From: SG8-4 sp964562575
GTDB taxonomy: Bacteria > Planctomycetota > Phycisphaerae > Sedimentisphaerales > Anaerobacaceae
DNA length: 43,939 nucleotides
Assembly: GCA_964562575.1 (NCBI GenBank)
Contig: CAZLTY010000006.1
Span: 1 to 43,939, forward strand
Direction of reading: 5' to 3'
Position 1 is the first letter of the stretch, and each line of letters starts with the position of its first letter. Shown piece after piece: positions 1-7,597 of this stretch. The notes below the pieces were generated by a model. It was not told the DNA's origin. It ran no database searches and saw nothing but the letters and a program-made list of their open reading frames with translations. The position numbers and the translations under genes were made by a program.

Positions 1-244
1 AATAAGGGAAGCCGAGCGGGTCCAGTACTCGGTGGAAGAGCCGGTGAAGAACACTTTTGGCAGAAAACCTGACTTTCGAGACCGAGCGAGTCCATCGCCG
101 CGCTCGCCTGTCACCAGGTCGTGTTGCTGGACCGTGTTAAACGGGAAGAAGTCCGACGGATACAGGTTGTCCTCGTGATGGCTTCCGTGCCGGGTAGTCT
201 GAGCCAAACGATAGTTGAATTGTCCCTTGGCGTTCCAAACGGTA
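1..244 (-). pseudogene. 5'-truncated alpha/beta-hydrolase-domain protein fragment (window edge)
   Basis: The minus strand is open from about 244 to the window edge, about 81 codons. It reads as conserved protein: NYRLAQTTRHGSHHEDNLYP, then DFFPFNTVQQHDLVTGERGD, then LPKVFFTGSSTEYW. From memory this resembles the C-terminal half of the large exported 'alpha/beta hydrolase domain' proteins (Abhydrolase_10 type), where HEDxLYPxDxFPF and TDSSTEYW follow the catalytic-serine region. The serine-containing part should lie upstream, but that position is occupied by the end of the gamma-glutamyltransferase gene. There is no ATG, GTG or TTG near the start of homology, and the similarity begins within a few bases of the upstream stop codon. 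I therefore read it as an N-terminally truncated remnant left by a deletion. The 3' end lies outside the window. The family assignment is fairly likely; whether it is non-functional is inference. Confidence 0.55.
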
Positions 245-245
245 A

Positions 246-1991
246 TCAGTACCCTATGGCACAGCCGTCCTTGCGCGGGTCGGAGCCTGCGAAATAGCGC
301 AGCGGATTGTCCTGGCGCCAGATACCCTGATAGCCTCCGTAAACGCCGACCTCTTTCTTGGTCCTGTGGCCCATTTCCGCAAGTTTACGCTTAGTCGATT
401 CGCCGATATGTCGCTCGAACCGTACCGTGCCACCGCCGACCATTTTGCTGCCGGTGGGCGTTGAGCTTTCGATATGCCTGACGCGAGGCTGCTCGCCCGC
501 CTGTTGCGGCGACATTGCGAAATCGATCATATTCATCAGCACCTGCGCGTGCCCCTGCGGCTGAAAATCACCACCCATAACTCCGAATGAAAAGACAGGC
601 TTTCCATTTTTCGTCATGAACGCCGGGATGATGGTGTGGAAAGGTCGTTTGTGAGGCTCCAGTCTGTTGAGATCATTAGGATTGAGTGAAAACAGTTGCC
701 CGCGGTTCTGCAGGCAGAATCCCAGCCCGTCAGGCACGAAACCCGAACCCCAAGGATAGTAAATACTCTGGATAAGCGAGACCATGTTGCCTTCATGATC
801 GGCGGTTGTCAGATACACAGTCTCTGGCGAACCTCTGAGCCTGCCAGGCGCGACGCTTCGAGCGGCTCGCCTGGGATCGATCAGTTTGACCCGCCGGCTC
901 GCGTACTCTTTGGAGATCAGTTCTTTCACCGGGACCTCGGCAAAATCCATGTCGGCGTAATAAACCGCGCGGTCTTCGAAGGCGAGTTTCTTTGCTTCGA
1001 TGAAAAGATGAAGGTGCTCCGGCGAGTTAGGTTTCATGGAGCTGATGTCAAAGTGTTCCAGCAAGTTCAGAATCTGAAGGGCCGCAATCCCCTGGCCGTT
1101 GGGCGGAAGCTCCCAGACGTCGTATCCGCGATAGTTCGTGCTGACCGGCTCGACCCAGTCGACTCTGTGGTCTCGAAAGTCACGCGTTGAAAGCCGCCCG
1201 CCTTTAGCCTTGGAGAACTTGACGATTCTCTCGGCAATTTGACCCTTATAGAAGGCATTGGCGCCTTCGCGCGAGATGATCTCGAAAAGCTGCGCCAAGC
1301 CTGCGTTCCTGAAGATATCTCCGAAGCGTATGGACTTGCCGCCGGGCATAAATGTCTGAGCTAAACCCGGATCGTCAGTGCGGTTGAAGGACCACGAGCG
1401 AGCTATAACCGGCGAGAGAGGAAAACCTCCGCGAGCATAGGAAATGGCCGCTTGAAGAGTCTTTGCCAAGTCGAACCGCCCCAGTTTCTCCTGCAGGGCG
1501 GCCCATCCGCTGACGCAACCGGGGACACTCCAGGACAATGGGCCGTAGATGGGGATTTCTTTGAGCCCCAGGGCCTTTGCCTTGCCTATGCTCCAATCGT
1601 ACGGCGCGCGACCGCTGGCGTTGAGACCCATCAGTCTTCGCTCCTTGGCGTTCCATACAATGGCAAACAGATCACCGCCGGGCCCGCACATCATCGGCTC
1701 GACCAGGCTCAACATGGCATTGGCACATATGGCCGCATCGGCCGCGTTGCCGCCGGCCTTGAGAATGTCGATACCCGCCATGCTGGCCAGAGGCTGGCTC
1801 GAACAGACAATTCCGTTTCGGCAGGCAACCGCCGAACGGTTCTGGTTTCTATTCGAGAGCAAATCGCGATCGAGGAAAACGCTGCCGTCCGACTTGCCGG
1901 CGCGCGCAGGGGCGGCAACCGACACATTGCCGCCCAGCAATGAGGATGTGTATGTACAACCGGCAAGTTTGAGAAATGAACGCCGTTCCAT
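246..1991 (-). CDS. Gamma-glutamyltransferase family protein, Tat-exported
   Basis: 581 aa. The N-terminus carries a twin-arginine signal (ERRSFLKLAG, residues 2-11) followed by a hydrophobic stretch ending near AAPARA (26-31), so export of the folded enzyme is predicted. The body matches the Ntn-hydrolase gamma-glutamyltransferase family: GGNAADAAICANAML (80-94), MCGPGGDLFAIV (101-112), PPNGQGIAALQILNLLE (296-312). The processing/nucleophile Thr is probably T391 in ETVYLTTADHEGN, followed by SGFVPDGLGFCLQNRG and the GVMGGDFQPQGHAQVL glycine segment. The VYLT-type nucleophile motif and FCLQNRG resemble the YwrD-like branch rather than E. coli Ggt. These enzymes cleave gamma-glutamyl bonds of glutathione and related peptides; the substrate here is unknown. 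The C-terminus (DGCAIGY) looks complete, so this gene appears intact although it abuts a truncated neighbour. Confidence 0.9.
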   Translation of the reverse strand: MERRSFLKLAGCTYTSSLLGGNVSVAAPARAGKSDGSVFLDRDLLSNRNQNRSAVACRNGIVCSSQPLASMAGIDILKAGGNAADAAICANAMLSLVEPMMCGPGGDLFAIVWNAKERRLMGLNASGRAPYDWSIGKAKALGLKEIPIYGPLSWSVPGCVSGWAALQEKLGRFDLAKTLQAAISYARGGFPLSPVIARSWSFNRTDDPGLAQTFMPGGKSIRFGDIFRNAGLAQLFEIISREGANAFYKGQIAERIVKFSKAKGGRLSTRDFRDHRVDWVEPVSTNYRGYDVWELPPNGQGIAALQILNLLEHFDISSMKPNSPEHLHLFIEAKKLAFEDRAVYYADMDFAEVPVKELISKEYASRRVKLIDPRRAARSVAPGRLRGSPETVYLTTADHEGNMVSLIQSIYYPWGSGFVPDGLGFCLQNRGQLFSLNPNDLNRLEPHKRPFHTIIPAFMTKNGKPVFSFGVMGGDFQPQGHAQVLMNMIDFAMSPQQAGEQPRVRHIESSTPTGSKMVGGGTVRFERHIGESTKRKLAEMGHRTKKEVGVYGGYQGIWRQDNPLRYFAGSDPRKDGCAIGY

Positions 1992-2166
1992 GGGCTCGAC
2001 TCCACGTGCAGAACATGATCAATTCCGGAACATCCCCACCGTTTGGAAGCAGGTGGACGCCACTGTATGTATTGTACGTTAAGCGGCGTCGGCGTCAAGA
2101 AGTCTGTGAGTCGGTCCGGGATTTTGTTCGGGGCAAGAACCGAGGGTCGTGAAGATGTGGAAGGAC

Positions 2167-2200
2167 AGAAAAAAAACGGAGCGTAAAGTATACGCTCCGT
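2167..2200 (-). terminator. Rho-independent terminator of the 82-aa membrane protein gene
   Basis: Perfect 10-bp stem (ACGGAGCGTA at 2176-2185, complement at 2191-2200) with a 5-nt loop. On the minus strand it is followed by a run of T residues (A-run at 2169-2176 on the plus strand). It lies about 130 bp downstream of the small membrane protein gene and upstream of the gamma-glutamyltransferase gene, so it should separate the two transcripts. Confidence 0.75.
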
Positions 2201-2329
2201 CATTCCACCCCAAAAGTGCTGAACGTGGCATTGTCATAGAACCTGTCACACAGAATTGCAGCAGGTTGCTCCTCGACGGCCCGAAAGGTCAGGGAGTCTT
2301 ATCGCGTGCCACTTCAACTGGCAAATAAG

Positions 2330-2578
2330 TTACTGCTGATGTGGTGCGAAGGCTTTCCGCCTTTGGAACAGGTAGATGATGATCCCTAAAGCGATCAAAC
2401 CCACCAGTCCATTTTCGCCCAAGTCCGTAATTAGCCCGGTGAGATTGGGCACCACGCTTCCAAAGAATGGCAGGGTCTCGCCGAATAGAATGTGAGCAAT
2501 GATCCCGAGGGCGATCAGGAGCAAAAACACTTCGGTAATCTCACCAAGCCATTTCTTCACTTCTTCCAAATAGTGCAT
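2330..2578 (-). CDS. Small two-helix membrane protein, unknown function
   Basis: 82 aa. Two hydrophobic helices are visible: ITEVFLLLIALGIIAHILFG (about 14-33) and LVGLIALGIIIYLF (about 58-71). They are joined by a linker with two prolines (LPFFGSVVPNLTGLITDLGE), and the tail is basic and polar (QRRKAFAPHQQ). The start ATG is preceded on the minus strand by a GGAGAG Shine-Dalgarno-like stretch about 6 nt away. A strong terminator lies downstream, which supports a real monocistronic gene. No family is recognised with confidence. A small integral inner-membrane protein is all the sequence supports. Confidence 0.7.
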   Translation of the reverse strand: MHYLEEVKKWLGEITEVFLLLIALGIIAHILFGETLPFFGSVVPNLTGLITDLGENGLVGLIALGIIIYLFQRRKAFAPHQQ

Positions 2579-2979
2579 CTTCGACTCTCCTACTAAAGTA
2601 ACAGAAAAAAGTTAAGTCACCAAACATCTAAACATCTTGTTCGGCTCGCCTTTTTTGAATACTTTAATGTTTGTGTCAAAAAATACATGGGGCATATTTC
2701 GCGCCCAAAAGCCTTCGTTTGGGCAGACTCACCCAGAGACGTGACAAAGATCCCTTATCAATACTGAAACCGTGGCTATCCGGCCGCATCGCCGGCATAT
2801 TTGGCATGCAAGGCGCACATGCACAAGGCCCACCCTTTTTTTTGTTGTTTTTTGTTTTTCCAGGAAACAGTCTGCGGGGCGCCAGAAAATGGAAACGACG
2901 TGAAACTTGGCAAACTGTCCACCGGAGTGTTTGTTGTATCTTCCGGCCAACGCAGCAGTTAAGGCGGGGCATTTTTACC
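2579..2979. other. Intergenic stretch with no supported gene
   Basis: About 400 bp between the two small membrane protein genes. Short open frames on both strands (for example about 98 codons on minus, 2676-2972) show no recognisable motif, signal sequence or ribosome binding site. A T8 run follows a CAAGGCCCACCC stretch near 2835 but has no convincing stem. The 3' end of the region leads into the promoter at 2980. Confidence 0.5.
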
Positions 2980-3009
2980 TTGACTTGTGCGTTAAAATAG
3001 GGTATTTTA
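2980..3009 (+). promoter_or_regulatory. Sigma-70-like promoter with palindrome over the -10 region
   Basis: TTGACT at 2980-2985, a 17-bp spacer, then TATTTT at 3003-3008. A perfect 7-bp inverted repeat (TAAAATA-GGG-TATTTTA, 2993-3009) covers the spacer end and the -10 box, which would suit an operator. The ATG at 3015 lies only 6 bp after the -10 box, so the transcript would be leaderless or nearly so. The boxes are good; the regulatory role of the palindrome is inference. Confidence 0.45.
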
Positions 3010-3014
3010 GATCT

Positions 3015-3188
3015 ATGCTTAGAAGTATCCTATTTTTCGCATTACGCCTGTCGCTAATCGCGACGACTTTCGCCTTCATATGGCGGTTCGTGGAGCCCAG
3101 GACACAACTCATGCGAATAATGAGGGCTGCATTGCTTGTGCTTGGCCTCTTGGCTGTTCTCGCCGCAGTGAAAGTTACCGGACCATAA
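3015..3188 (+). CDS. Small membrane protein, 57 aa, unknown function
   Basis: Two hydrophobic helices: SILFFALRLSLIATTFAFIW (about 4-23) and a C-terminal AALLVLGLLAVLAAVKV (about 38-54). A short basic and polar link (RFVEPRTQLMRIMR) joins them. The longer open frame begins at 2907, but its N-terminal part is not hydrophobic and lies over the promoter, so I chose ATG 3015. No Shine-Dalgarno sequence is seen and the promoter is very close, so leaderless translation is possible. It is not assigned to a family. The second helix ends two residues before the stop, which suggests the C-terminus is buried or barely exposed. Confidence 0.5.
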   Translation: MLRSILFFALRLSLIATTFAFIWRFVEPRTQLMRIMRAALLVLGLLAVLAAVKVTGP

Positions 3189-3270
3189 CCTGCCTTATAG
3201 CCTCCTCCACCCCGTTGTTGGCAGGCTCAACTCGGCCTTTGGTTGATTTTCGAGGTTATTTGTCCGCCCC

Positions 3271-3434
3271 AGGAGCCTGCCGGAGAACTCGATCTGGCTT
3301 CGAGCGGCTCTTTTTTCGCCTGGCCGCATCCGGCTGCATCGACGATAAAACCAATATCGCCTGCTTCGCCGTCTTTGCCAGACAAAAAAATGGCTCGCTC
3401 TCGGGCCGACGACGGGGTTCTCCGACAGACTCCT
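3271..3434. repeat. MITE-like inverted-repeat element, copy 1
   Basis: About 164 bp bounded by imperfect terminal inverted repeats. The left end AGGAGCCTGCCGGAGAACTC matches AGGAGTCTGTCGGAGAACCC read inward from the right end. The interior (for example CGACGATAAAACCAATATCG and CCTGCTTCGCCGTCTTTGCC) is shared with a second copy at 4765-4933. The two halves of the element are partly complementary, so it can fold into a long hairpin. It encodes no transposase. It lies just downstream of lysA. No clear target-site duplication is visible. Confidence 0.7.
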
Positions 3435-3458
3435 AGTAGACAATGGTAGCGGAAAAGT

Positions 3459-4736
3459 TCATTTTTCAAGCGAGATCAAGTCTTCGTATGCCTCTCGTCG
3501 GCTGATAACACAAAACTCCCCGGCATCAACGAGGACTTCGGCGGCCCGGGGCCGTGCATTGTAATTGCTGCTCATGGTAAACCCGTAAGCACCTGCCGTA
3601 AAAACAGCGAGCAAATCACCACGTCTTGTCGGCGGCAAGGCCCTGTCTTTTGCGAAGAAATCCGCGCCTTCGCAGATCGGGCCGACCACATCGACGATTT
3701 CTGCCCCCTCCGGCTTCAAATCTTTGGTGCGCTTATGGGCGGCGAACTTCTCATCGGCCTTGGCAGGCCAGATGAAATGGAACGCATCGTACAACGAAGG
3801 CCGGATGAGATCATTCATTCCTGCATCGGCAATAACGAATTTCTTGCTGCCTCCGTGCTTGATATAGAGCACGCGAGTGAGCATTATGCCCGCATTGGCG
3901 CAGATGCTCTTGCCGGGCTCAAGGATGAGTCTTACTTCCTTATTCTTCAAGAGCGGGACAATCCCTGATGCGTATTCGGCTGCCGAGGGCACCCTATCGG
4001 ACTCATAGTCGGCGCCGTAACCGCCGCCGAGGTCGATCGCTTCGATCGTGTGGCCTTTGTCACGGAGCCGGTCTATAAGCGGCAGGATCTTTTCCACCGC
4101 TTCGACATAAGGATCGATTCTTTTGCCGCCCGAGCCCAGATGCACGTGAAGGGCGCAAAGACTCACGGCCGGGTTATCGCCGTAATCTGCGAAAACCTTC
4201 ATCGCCCTCTCGATATCCACGCCGAATTTAGTTTCTTTCTTGCCCGTGGTTATAAAGGCGTGGGTCTTGTAGTCGACATCGGGATTGACGCGCAGTGCAG
4301 CTTTCGCCTGCTTGCTCCGCTGGCTCGCCAATCGGATCAGGTTCTCCAACTCCGCCTCTGATTCGATGTTAAAATAGCCAATCCCGGCGTCCAATGCTTC
4401 GACTATTTCCGTGTCGGTTTTGCCCACTCCAGCGTAGACGACTTGTGATGCATCGCCGCCAGCATGCAAAACGCGATACAACTCTCCGCCGCTGACGACA
4501 TCGAATCCGCTGCCTGCATCGGCCATAAACCTGAGAATGTTCACGTTGCCGCATGCCTTGACGGAATAGCAGACCGTGGTATCGAGCCCGCTGTAGGCCT
4601 CGTTGATCTTCCGGAAATGATCCAGGAAGGTTGCTTTGCTGTAGATGTAAACCGGCGTGCCGACCTTTTCGGCGATTGCCTCAACGCTCACGTCTTCGGC
4701 AAAGAGTTCGCCGTTTTTGTAGTTGAAATAGTCCAT
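3459..4736 (-). CDS. lysA: Diaminopimelate decarboxylase
   Basis: 425 aa from the ATG at 4734-4736 (MDYFNYKNGELFAEDVSVEA), the usual N-terminus for the family. An upstream in-frame extension to 4946 reads through the MITE-like repeat and is not homologous, so I excluded it. The enzyme decarboxylates meso-diaminopimelate to L-lysine in the cytoplasm using PLP. K60 in TVCYSVKACGN is the expected PLP Schiff-base lysine. LHVHLGSGG and IDLGGGYGADYE are the phosphate-binding barrel segments, and VGPICEGADFF near residue 345 carries the active-site cysteine region of fold-III decarboxylases. Length and motifs are typical. The gene is flanked on both sides by copies of the same repeat, so its expression signals may partly derive from the repeat. 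Confidence 0.95.
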   Translation of the reverse strand: MDYFNYKNGELFAEDVSVEAIAEKVGTPVYIYSKATFLDHFRKINEAYSGLDTTVCYSVKACGNVNILRFMADAGSGFDVVSGGELYRVLHAGGDASQVVYAGVGKTDTEIVEALDAGIGYFNIESEAELENLIRLASQRSKQAKAALRVNPDVDYKTHAFITTGKKETKFGVDIERAMKVFADYGDNPAVSLCALHVHLGSGGKRIDPYVEAVEKILPLIDRLRDKGHTIEAIDLGGGYGADYESDRVPSAAEYASGIVPLLKNKEVRLILEPGKSICANAGIMLTRVLYIKHGGSKKFVIADAGMNDLIRPSLYDAFHFIWPAKADEKFAAHKRTKDLKPEGAEIVDVVGPICEGADFFAKDRALPPTRRGDLLAVFTAGAYGFTMSSNYNARPRAAEVLVDAGEFCVISRREAYEDLISLEK

Positions 4737-4764
4737 CTTGCTGCCCTTGTTGTGAATCGCCCTG

Positions 4765-4933
4765 GGCTCTGTCTGAAAACTCGACCTGGCTTCGAGCGGC
4801 TTATTTTCCGCCTGACTGCATCTCCGCCGGAGGCGGACATCGACGATAAAGCCAATATCGCCTGCTTCGCCGTCTTTGCCAGGCGAAAAACCGCTCGATC
4901 TCGCACCCGACGACGGAGTTGTCAGACAGAGCC
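4765..4933. repeat. MITE-like inverted-repeat element, copy 2
   Basis: About 169 bp with terminal inverted repeats matching at 17 of 19 positions (GGCTCTGTCTGAAAACTCG at the left; GGCTCTGTCTGACAACTCC read inward from the right). The core (CGACGATAAAGCCAATATCG, CCTGCTTCGCCGTCTTTGCC) is nearly identical to copy 1 at 3271-3434 and in the same orientation. It sits immediately upstream of lysA and creates a spurious in-frame N-terminal extension of that gene. There is no coding capacity for a transposase. Confidence 0.7.
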
Positions 4934-5037
4934 TATACAACTCCAAAAGTCTGGATTAAGCACAGGCCGGCAGTATAAGCAGTCGGAGGGCGATTTGCAA
5001 GAAGATGTCGAGTAGGCAGGATGCTCATTCTACATAG

Positions 5038-5080
5038 AAAAAAATGGAAGGTTCTACCCTGACGAGAGAACCTTCCATTT
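5038..5080 (-). terminator. Rho-independent terminator of the lysine-rich protein gene
   Basis: A 14-bp stem (AAATGGAAGGTTCT at 5042-5055, complement at 5067-5080) with an 11-nt loop. It is followed on the minus strand by seven T residues (A-run 5038-5044). It lies about 63 bp past the stop codon of the histone-like gene and is the strongest terminator in the window. Confidence 0.85.
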
Positions 5081-5142
5081 GTCAACTAACCGGCATCTGC
5101 CGGCAGCCCGACAGCAAGCGGGCTTTTGACTAAATTCCTGCG

Positions 5143-5364
5143 CTATTTTTTCTTTTTCTTCTTGGCCTTTTTCTTCTTGGCTTTTTTCTTCTTGGCTTTT
5201 TTCTTCTTGGCCTTCTTCTTTGTCACTTTTTTCTTGGCCTTCTTCTTTGTTGCTTTCTTCTTTTTGGCCTTCTTCTTTGCTGTCTTCTTCTTTGCTACTC
5301 TCTTCTTTGCCTTCTTCTTTGCTACTTTCTTCTTTGCTTTCTTCTTTGCTTTCTTCTTTGCCAT
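5143..5364 (-). CDS. Lysine/alanine-rich histone H1-like DNA-binding protein
   Basis: 73 aa built almost entirely of AKKK/AKKKK units with a few V, T and R (starts MAKKKAKKKAKKKVAKKKAK). Lysine forms the clear majority and there are no acidic residues. This resembles the C-terminal tail of histone H1 and bacterial Hc1/AlgP-type proteins, which bind DNA or RNA non-specifically through charge. The start is well supported: a near-perfect anti-16S sequence (AAAGGAGGTGA at 5372-5382 on the minus strand) lies 7 nt before the ATG. A strong terminator follows, so the gene looks highly expressed and monocistronic. The complementary frame encodes a Phe/Leu-rich artefact. A role in nucleoid or nucleic-acid compaction is inferred from composition only. 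Confidence 0.8.
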   Translation of the reverse strand: MAKKKAKKKAKKKVAKKKAKKRVAKKKTAKKKAKKKKATKKKAKKKVTKKKAKKKKAKKKKAKKKKAKKKKKK

Positions 5365-5371
5365 TATTGTG

Positions 5372-5382
5372 TCACCTCCTTT
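5372..5382 (-). promoter_or_regulatory. Near-perfect Shine-Dalgarno of the lysine-rich gene
   Basis: AAAGGAGGTGA on the minus strand is complementary to the 16S rRNA 3' end over at least 9 nt and sits 7 nt before the ATG. It is the strongest ribosome binding site in the window and decides the start of the lysine-rich gene. Confidence 0.85.
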
Positions 5383-5389
5383 AGGTTGA

Positions 5390-5706
5390 CAAAACTCCTT
5401 TTACGTTCCTTTGTTAACATCACGATACTGATTCACATTAAAAAACTTTGTCGAACAACGACAGAAAAAAATTTAAGAATATTTTATATATTTTTTATCG
5501 TCTAAAACTTTAGTAATACTTGACAAAAATTTTTGCCATCAACCTTTTACAGAACCTCATAAATCTTCTACTATACTGCTTATTGACAATGGCTAAGATG
5601 AAACTGAAAGAGTTCTGTCGTTTGTTGACCCTGTTTGTCGATTGATGTTTTGTGATTTATTTTGTAGTGTTTCCTTAAACAACACACAGTTTAGCTGTTA
5701 GTTCTT
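5390..5706. other. AT-rich divergent intergenic region
   Basis: About 315 bp between the divergent lysine-rich gene and nadD, much more AT-rich than its surroundings (for example TTTAAGAATATTTTATATAT near 5471-5490). It should hold both promoters. Several TTGACA-like hexamers (near 5385, 5520 and 5583) occur, but none has a convincing -10 box at 16-18 bp, so I do not call a promoter. No open frame of interest is present. Confidence 0.5.
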
Positions 5707-6336
5707 ATGGCCAAAAGAAGAATAGTCCTGTTCGGCGGCACCTTCGATCCGATCCATCTCGGTCATACTACAGTTGCCGGTGATGCAGCAAAGCATATTG
5801 GCGCAGAGAAACTCGTTTTCATTGTCGCCAAGCGCTCGCCGCTAAAAGGTTTTCTACCCAAGGCAAGTGATGACGAGAGGCTTGAGATGATTACTCTTGC
5901 AACCGCCGGCGAAAAGGATTTTGAGGTGAGTGATTTTGAATTACAAAAGCCCGCGCCGAGCTACACTTTGGAAACAGTCCAGAGGTTTCAGAAAGAGTAT
6001 GAAGGTAAAGCTTCAATCTACTGGCTTCTCGGTGCCGATGGCGTCGATGACCTGGCACATTGGCATATGATTATCGAACTGATCGATGCCTGTAATTTGA
6101 CCACGATGCAGAGAGCGGGTTGTGAGCCTCCGGACTTCGCGAAATTCGAAGTCATTTGGGGCCGCCGGCGCGTCGATAAACTCCAGCGAAACATCATCCA
6201 AACACCTCTTGTGGACATAAGCAGTACGGAAATACGAAAGAGGCTTACCGAAGGCCGAGATGTCTCTAGAATGCTCCATCCGGCCGTTTCAGGCTATATT
6301 CGCCAATACGGTCTCTACCAATCGCAAGGGAAATAG
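5707..6336 (+). CDS. nadD: Nicotinate-nucleotide adenylyltransferase
   Basis: 209 aa. The enzyme joins nicotinate mononucleotide and ATP to give deamido-NAD in cytoplasmic NAD synthesis. The nucleotidyltransferase signature GGTFDPIHLGH (residues 10-20) is intact, including the HxGH motif. ISSTEIRKRL near residue 173 is the second ATP-binding motif (I/VSSTxIR). The segment SYTLETVQRFQKEY and a WLLGADGVDDLAHWH stretch match the substrate-binding region. Length and end (HPAVSGYIRQYGLY) are typical. It is transcribed away from the lysine-rich gene and convergent with the decayed hyp genes; no operon partner is evident. Confidence 0.95.
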   Translation: MAKRRIVLFGGTFDPIHLGHTTVAGDAAKHIGAEKLVFIVAKRSPLKGFLPKASDDERLEMITLATAGEKDFEVSDFELQKPAPSYTLETVQRFQKEYEGKASIYWLLGADGVDDLAHWHMIIELIDACNLTTMQRAGCEPPDFAKFEVIWGRRRVDKLQRNIIQTPLVDISSTEIRKRLTEGRDVSRMLHPAVSGYIRQYGLYQSQGK

Positions 6337-6344
6337 TATGCGTT

Positions 6345-7016
6345 TTACGGTTGTGGGGCGTTTTGGCGGACGGACTTGCCGAGCCAGTGATGCCAGTTAG
6401 CTAACCTATCGCCGATCCCGGCTGATATTGGGAAAATTTCGAGAGATTTATTCAGGCTGCGGGCATCGGTTTTCGCTCGTTCGGCATCGAATTCCACGTG
6501 CCCGCCGGCGGGCAGATTAATCTTGTTGAGAAGCAACACTTTTGATTCTGTAAAGATGCCTGGATATTTCGCAGGCTTGTCATCACCTTCGGCCGCTGAG
6601 AAGGACCGCGATCTTGACGCTCTGGCCAGAGGAAGAAACGGATGGACAGACTGAATTGTCTGCGTTCTCAATTAGAATCAAATCCGGATCATCGACGCCC
6701 AAGGTCTTCAGCGCTTCGCTGATCCGAGGCGCCGACAAATGGCATGCGCCTTCGGCGTTGATTTGAACAACGGGCGCTTCGGTCGCCGGTGATTCTTTCG
6801 GCATGGATGTCGTTCTGGATATCGCCGGCGATCACGCCGATTTTCATTTTGCCTCTCAACTCGTTTATCATCCCGTGAAGAATAGCTGTCTTACGCGAAC
6901 CGGGAGATGAAATCATGTTCAGACACAATCTCCTCCGCTCGGTCTCAAACAACACATTCTCGAAAGCAGACTCGTCGTCTTGGCAGAAAAAAAAATTCAA
7001 TATTTATTTTTTTCAT
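6345..7016 (-). pseudogene. hypB: Decayed hypB (nickel incorporation GTPase of hydrogenase maturation)
   Basis: HypB homology is spread over three frames on the minus strand. It begins MKKINIE at 7016, then breaks at a poly-T run near 6993. It resumes as CLNMISSPGSRKTAILHGMI and KMKIGVIAGDIQNDIHAERI, shifts frame near 6790 into APVVQINAEGACHLSAPRIS and DLILIENADNSVCPS, and shifts again near 6595 into AAEGDDKPAKYPGIFTESKV and LEIFPISAGIGDRLANWHHW. In addition the P-loop GSGKT has become GSRKT, which should abolish GTP binding. Four separate lesions make a pseudogene far more likely than sequencing error. Functional HypB is the GTPase that loads nickel into [NiFe] hydrogenase. The adjacent upstream hypA remnant ends 4 bp before the old hypB start, which preserves the ancestral operon order. 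Confidence 0.85.
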
Positions 7017-7020
7017 GGGA

Positions 7021-7386
7021 TTAGTCCGTTTGAAAATGTATTTCTTCAGGCACCAAAGGTGTACCTGGTAGCAACTCGAAATCCTCACCGCGGCATTGGG
7101 GACATGCCGGAAGTGAAAACTCGACATCGAACTTCAAGCCACAATTCTTACACGTTGCCCTTACGGCATCTGTAAAATTCTCTTTATGCCGGTCCGCATT
7201 ACAATTTCTACAAGCAGAACATCGCGCGTTTCGACAATCTCGCCTATTATCTTCGTCACATCCTAAGGGTGTATCCGGCGGGCCGAGGAAAACATCACCG
7301 AAGGGCCAGATCGGTTCGGCAAATCCCGCATGCCACAGGAGACTGTGTTGAGAAACCTTCAAACGATGGCTGAACAACTCATGCTT
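7021..7386 (-). pseudogene. hypA: Decayed hypA (hydrogenase nickel-insertion protein)
   Basis: The C-terminal 45 or so codons are clearly HypA: ATCKNCGLKFDVEFSLPACP followed by QCRGEDFELLPGTP, with the CxxC...CxxC zinc site intact and a HypA-like end. The N-terminal half is not recognisable. The expected MHEL start appears as K-HEL at 7386-7375 with the initiator changed (AAG), and the following sequence no longer resembles HypA in any frame. I infer loss of the start codon plus frameshifts. HypA normally delivers nickel together with HypB, which is also broken next door. Together they indicate loss of [NiFe]-hydrogenase maturation at this locus. Confidence 0.75.
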
Positions 7387-7597
7387 GGCGAGACGTGAGC
7401 ATCGAGGCTTTTTGCTGCTTGGCCGAGTGATAATCCACCATCAATCGGGTGGGACATTCGGTGTTGAATGACAATGATCTGTCTCTTGATCATCAGCGGT
7501 TCTTGAAAGGCATAATGATCTTCCGGGCGGAGAAGGACAATCCGCAGGCACATTGTCGAGCTGCAGGGGCAAAATTAGACAAAAGTGGAGAATTTGT

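Noticed and set aside
2676..2972. 98-codon minus-strand frame
   Set aside because: Low-complexity basic sequence without motif or ribosome site.
4737..4946. In-frame N-terminal extension of LysA
   Set aside because: It is translation of the MITE-like repeat; the same peptide-like words occur in the copy downstream of the gene, and the family N-terminus starts at 4736.
5126..5389. Phe/Leu-rich open frame on plus strand
   Set aside because: It is the antisense of the AAG/GCC repeats of the lysine-rich gene, which has the ribosome site and terminator.
7387..7597. Possible further gene remnant upstream of hypA
   Set aside because: Open frames on both strands, but none resembles a known protein strongly enough to name.
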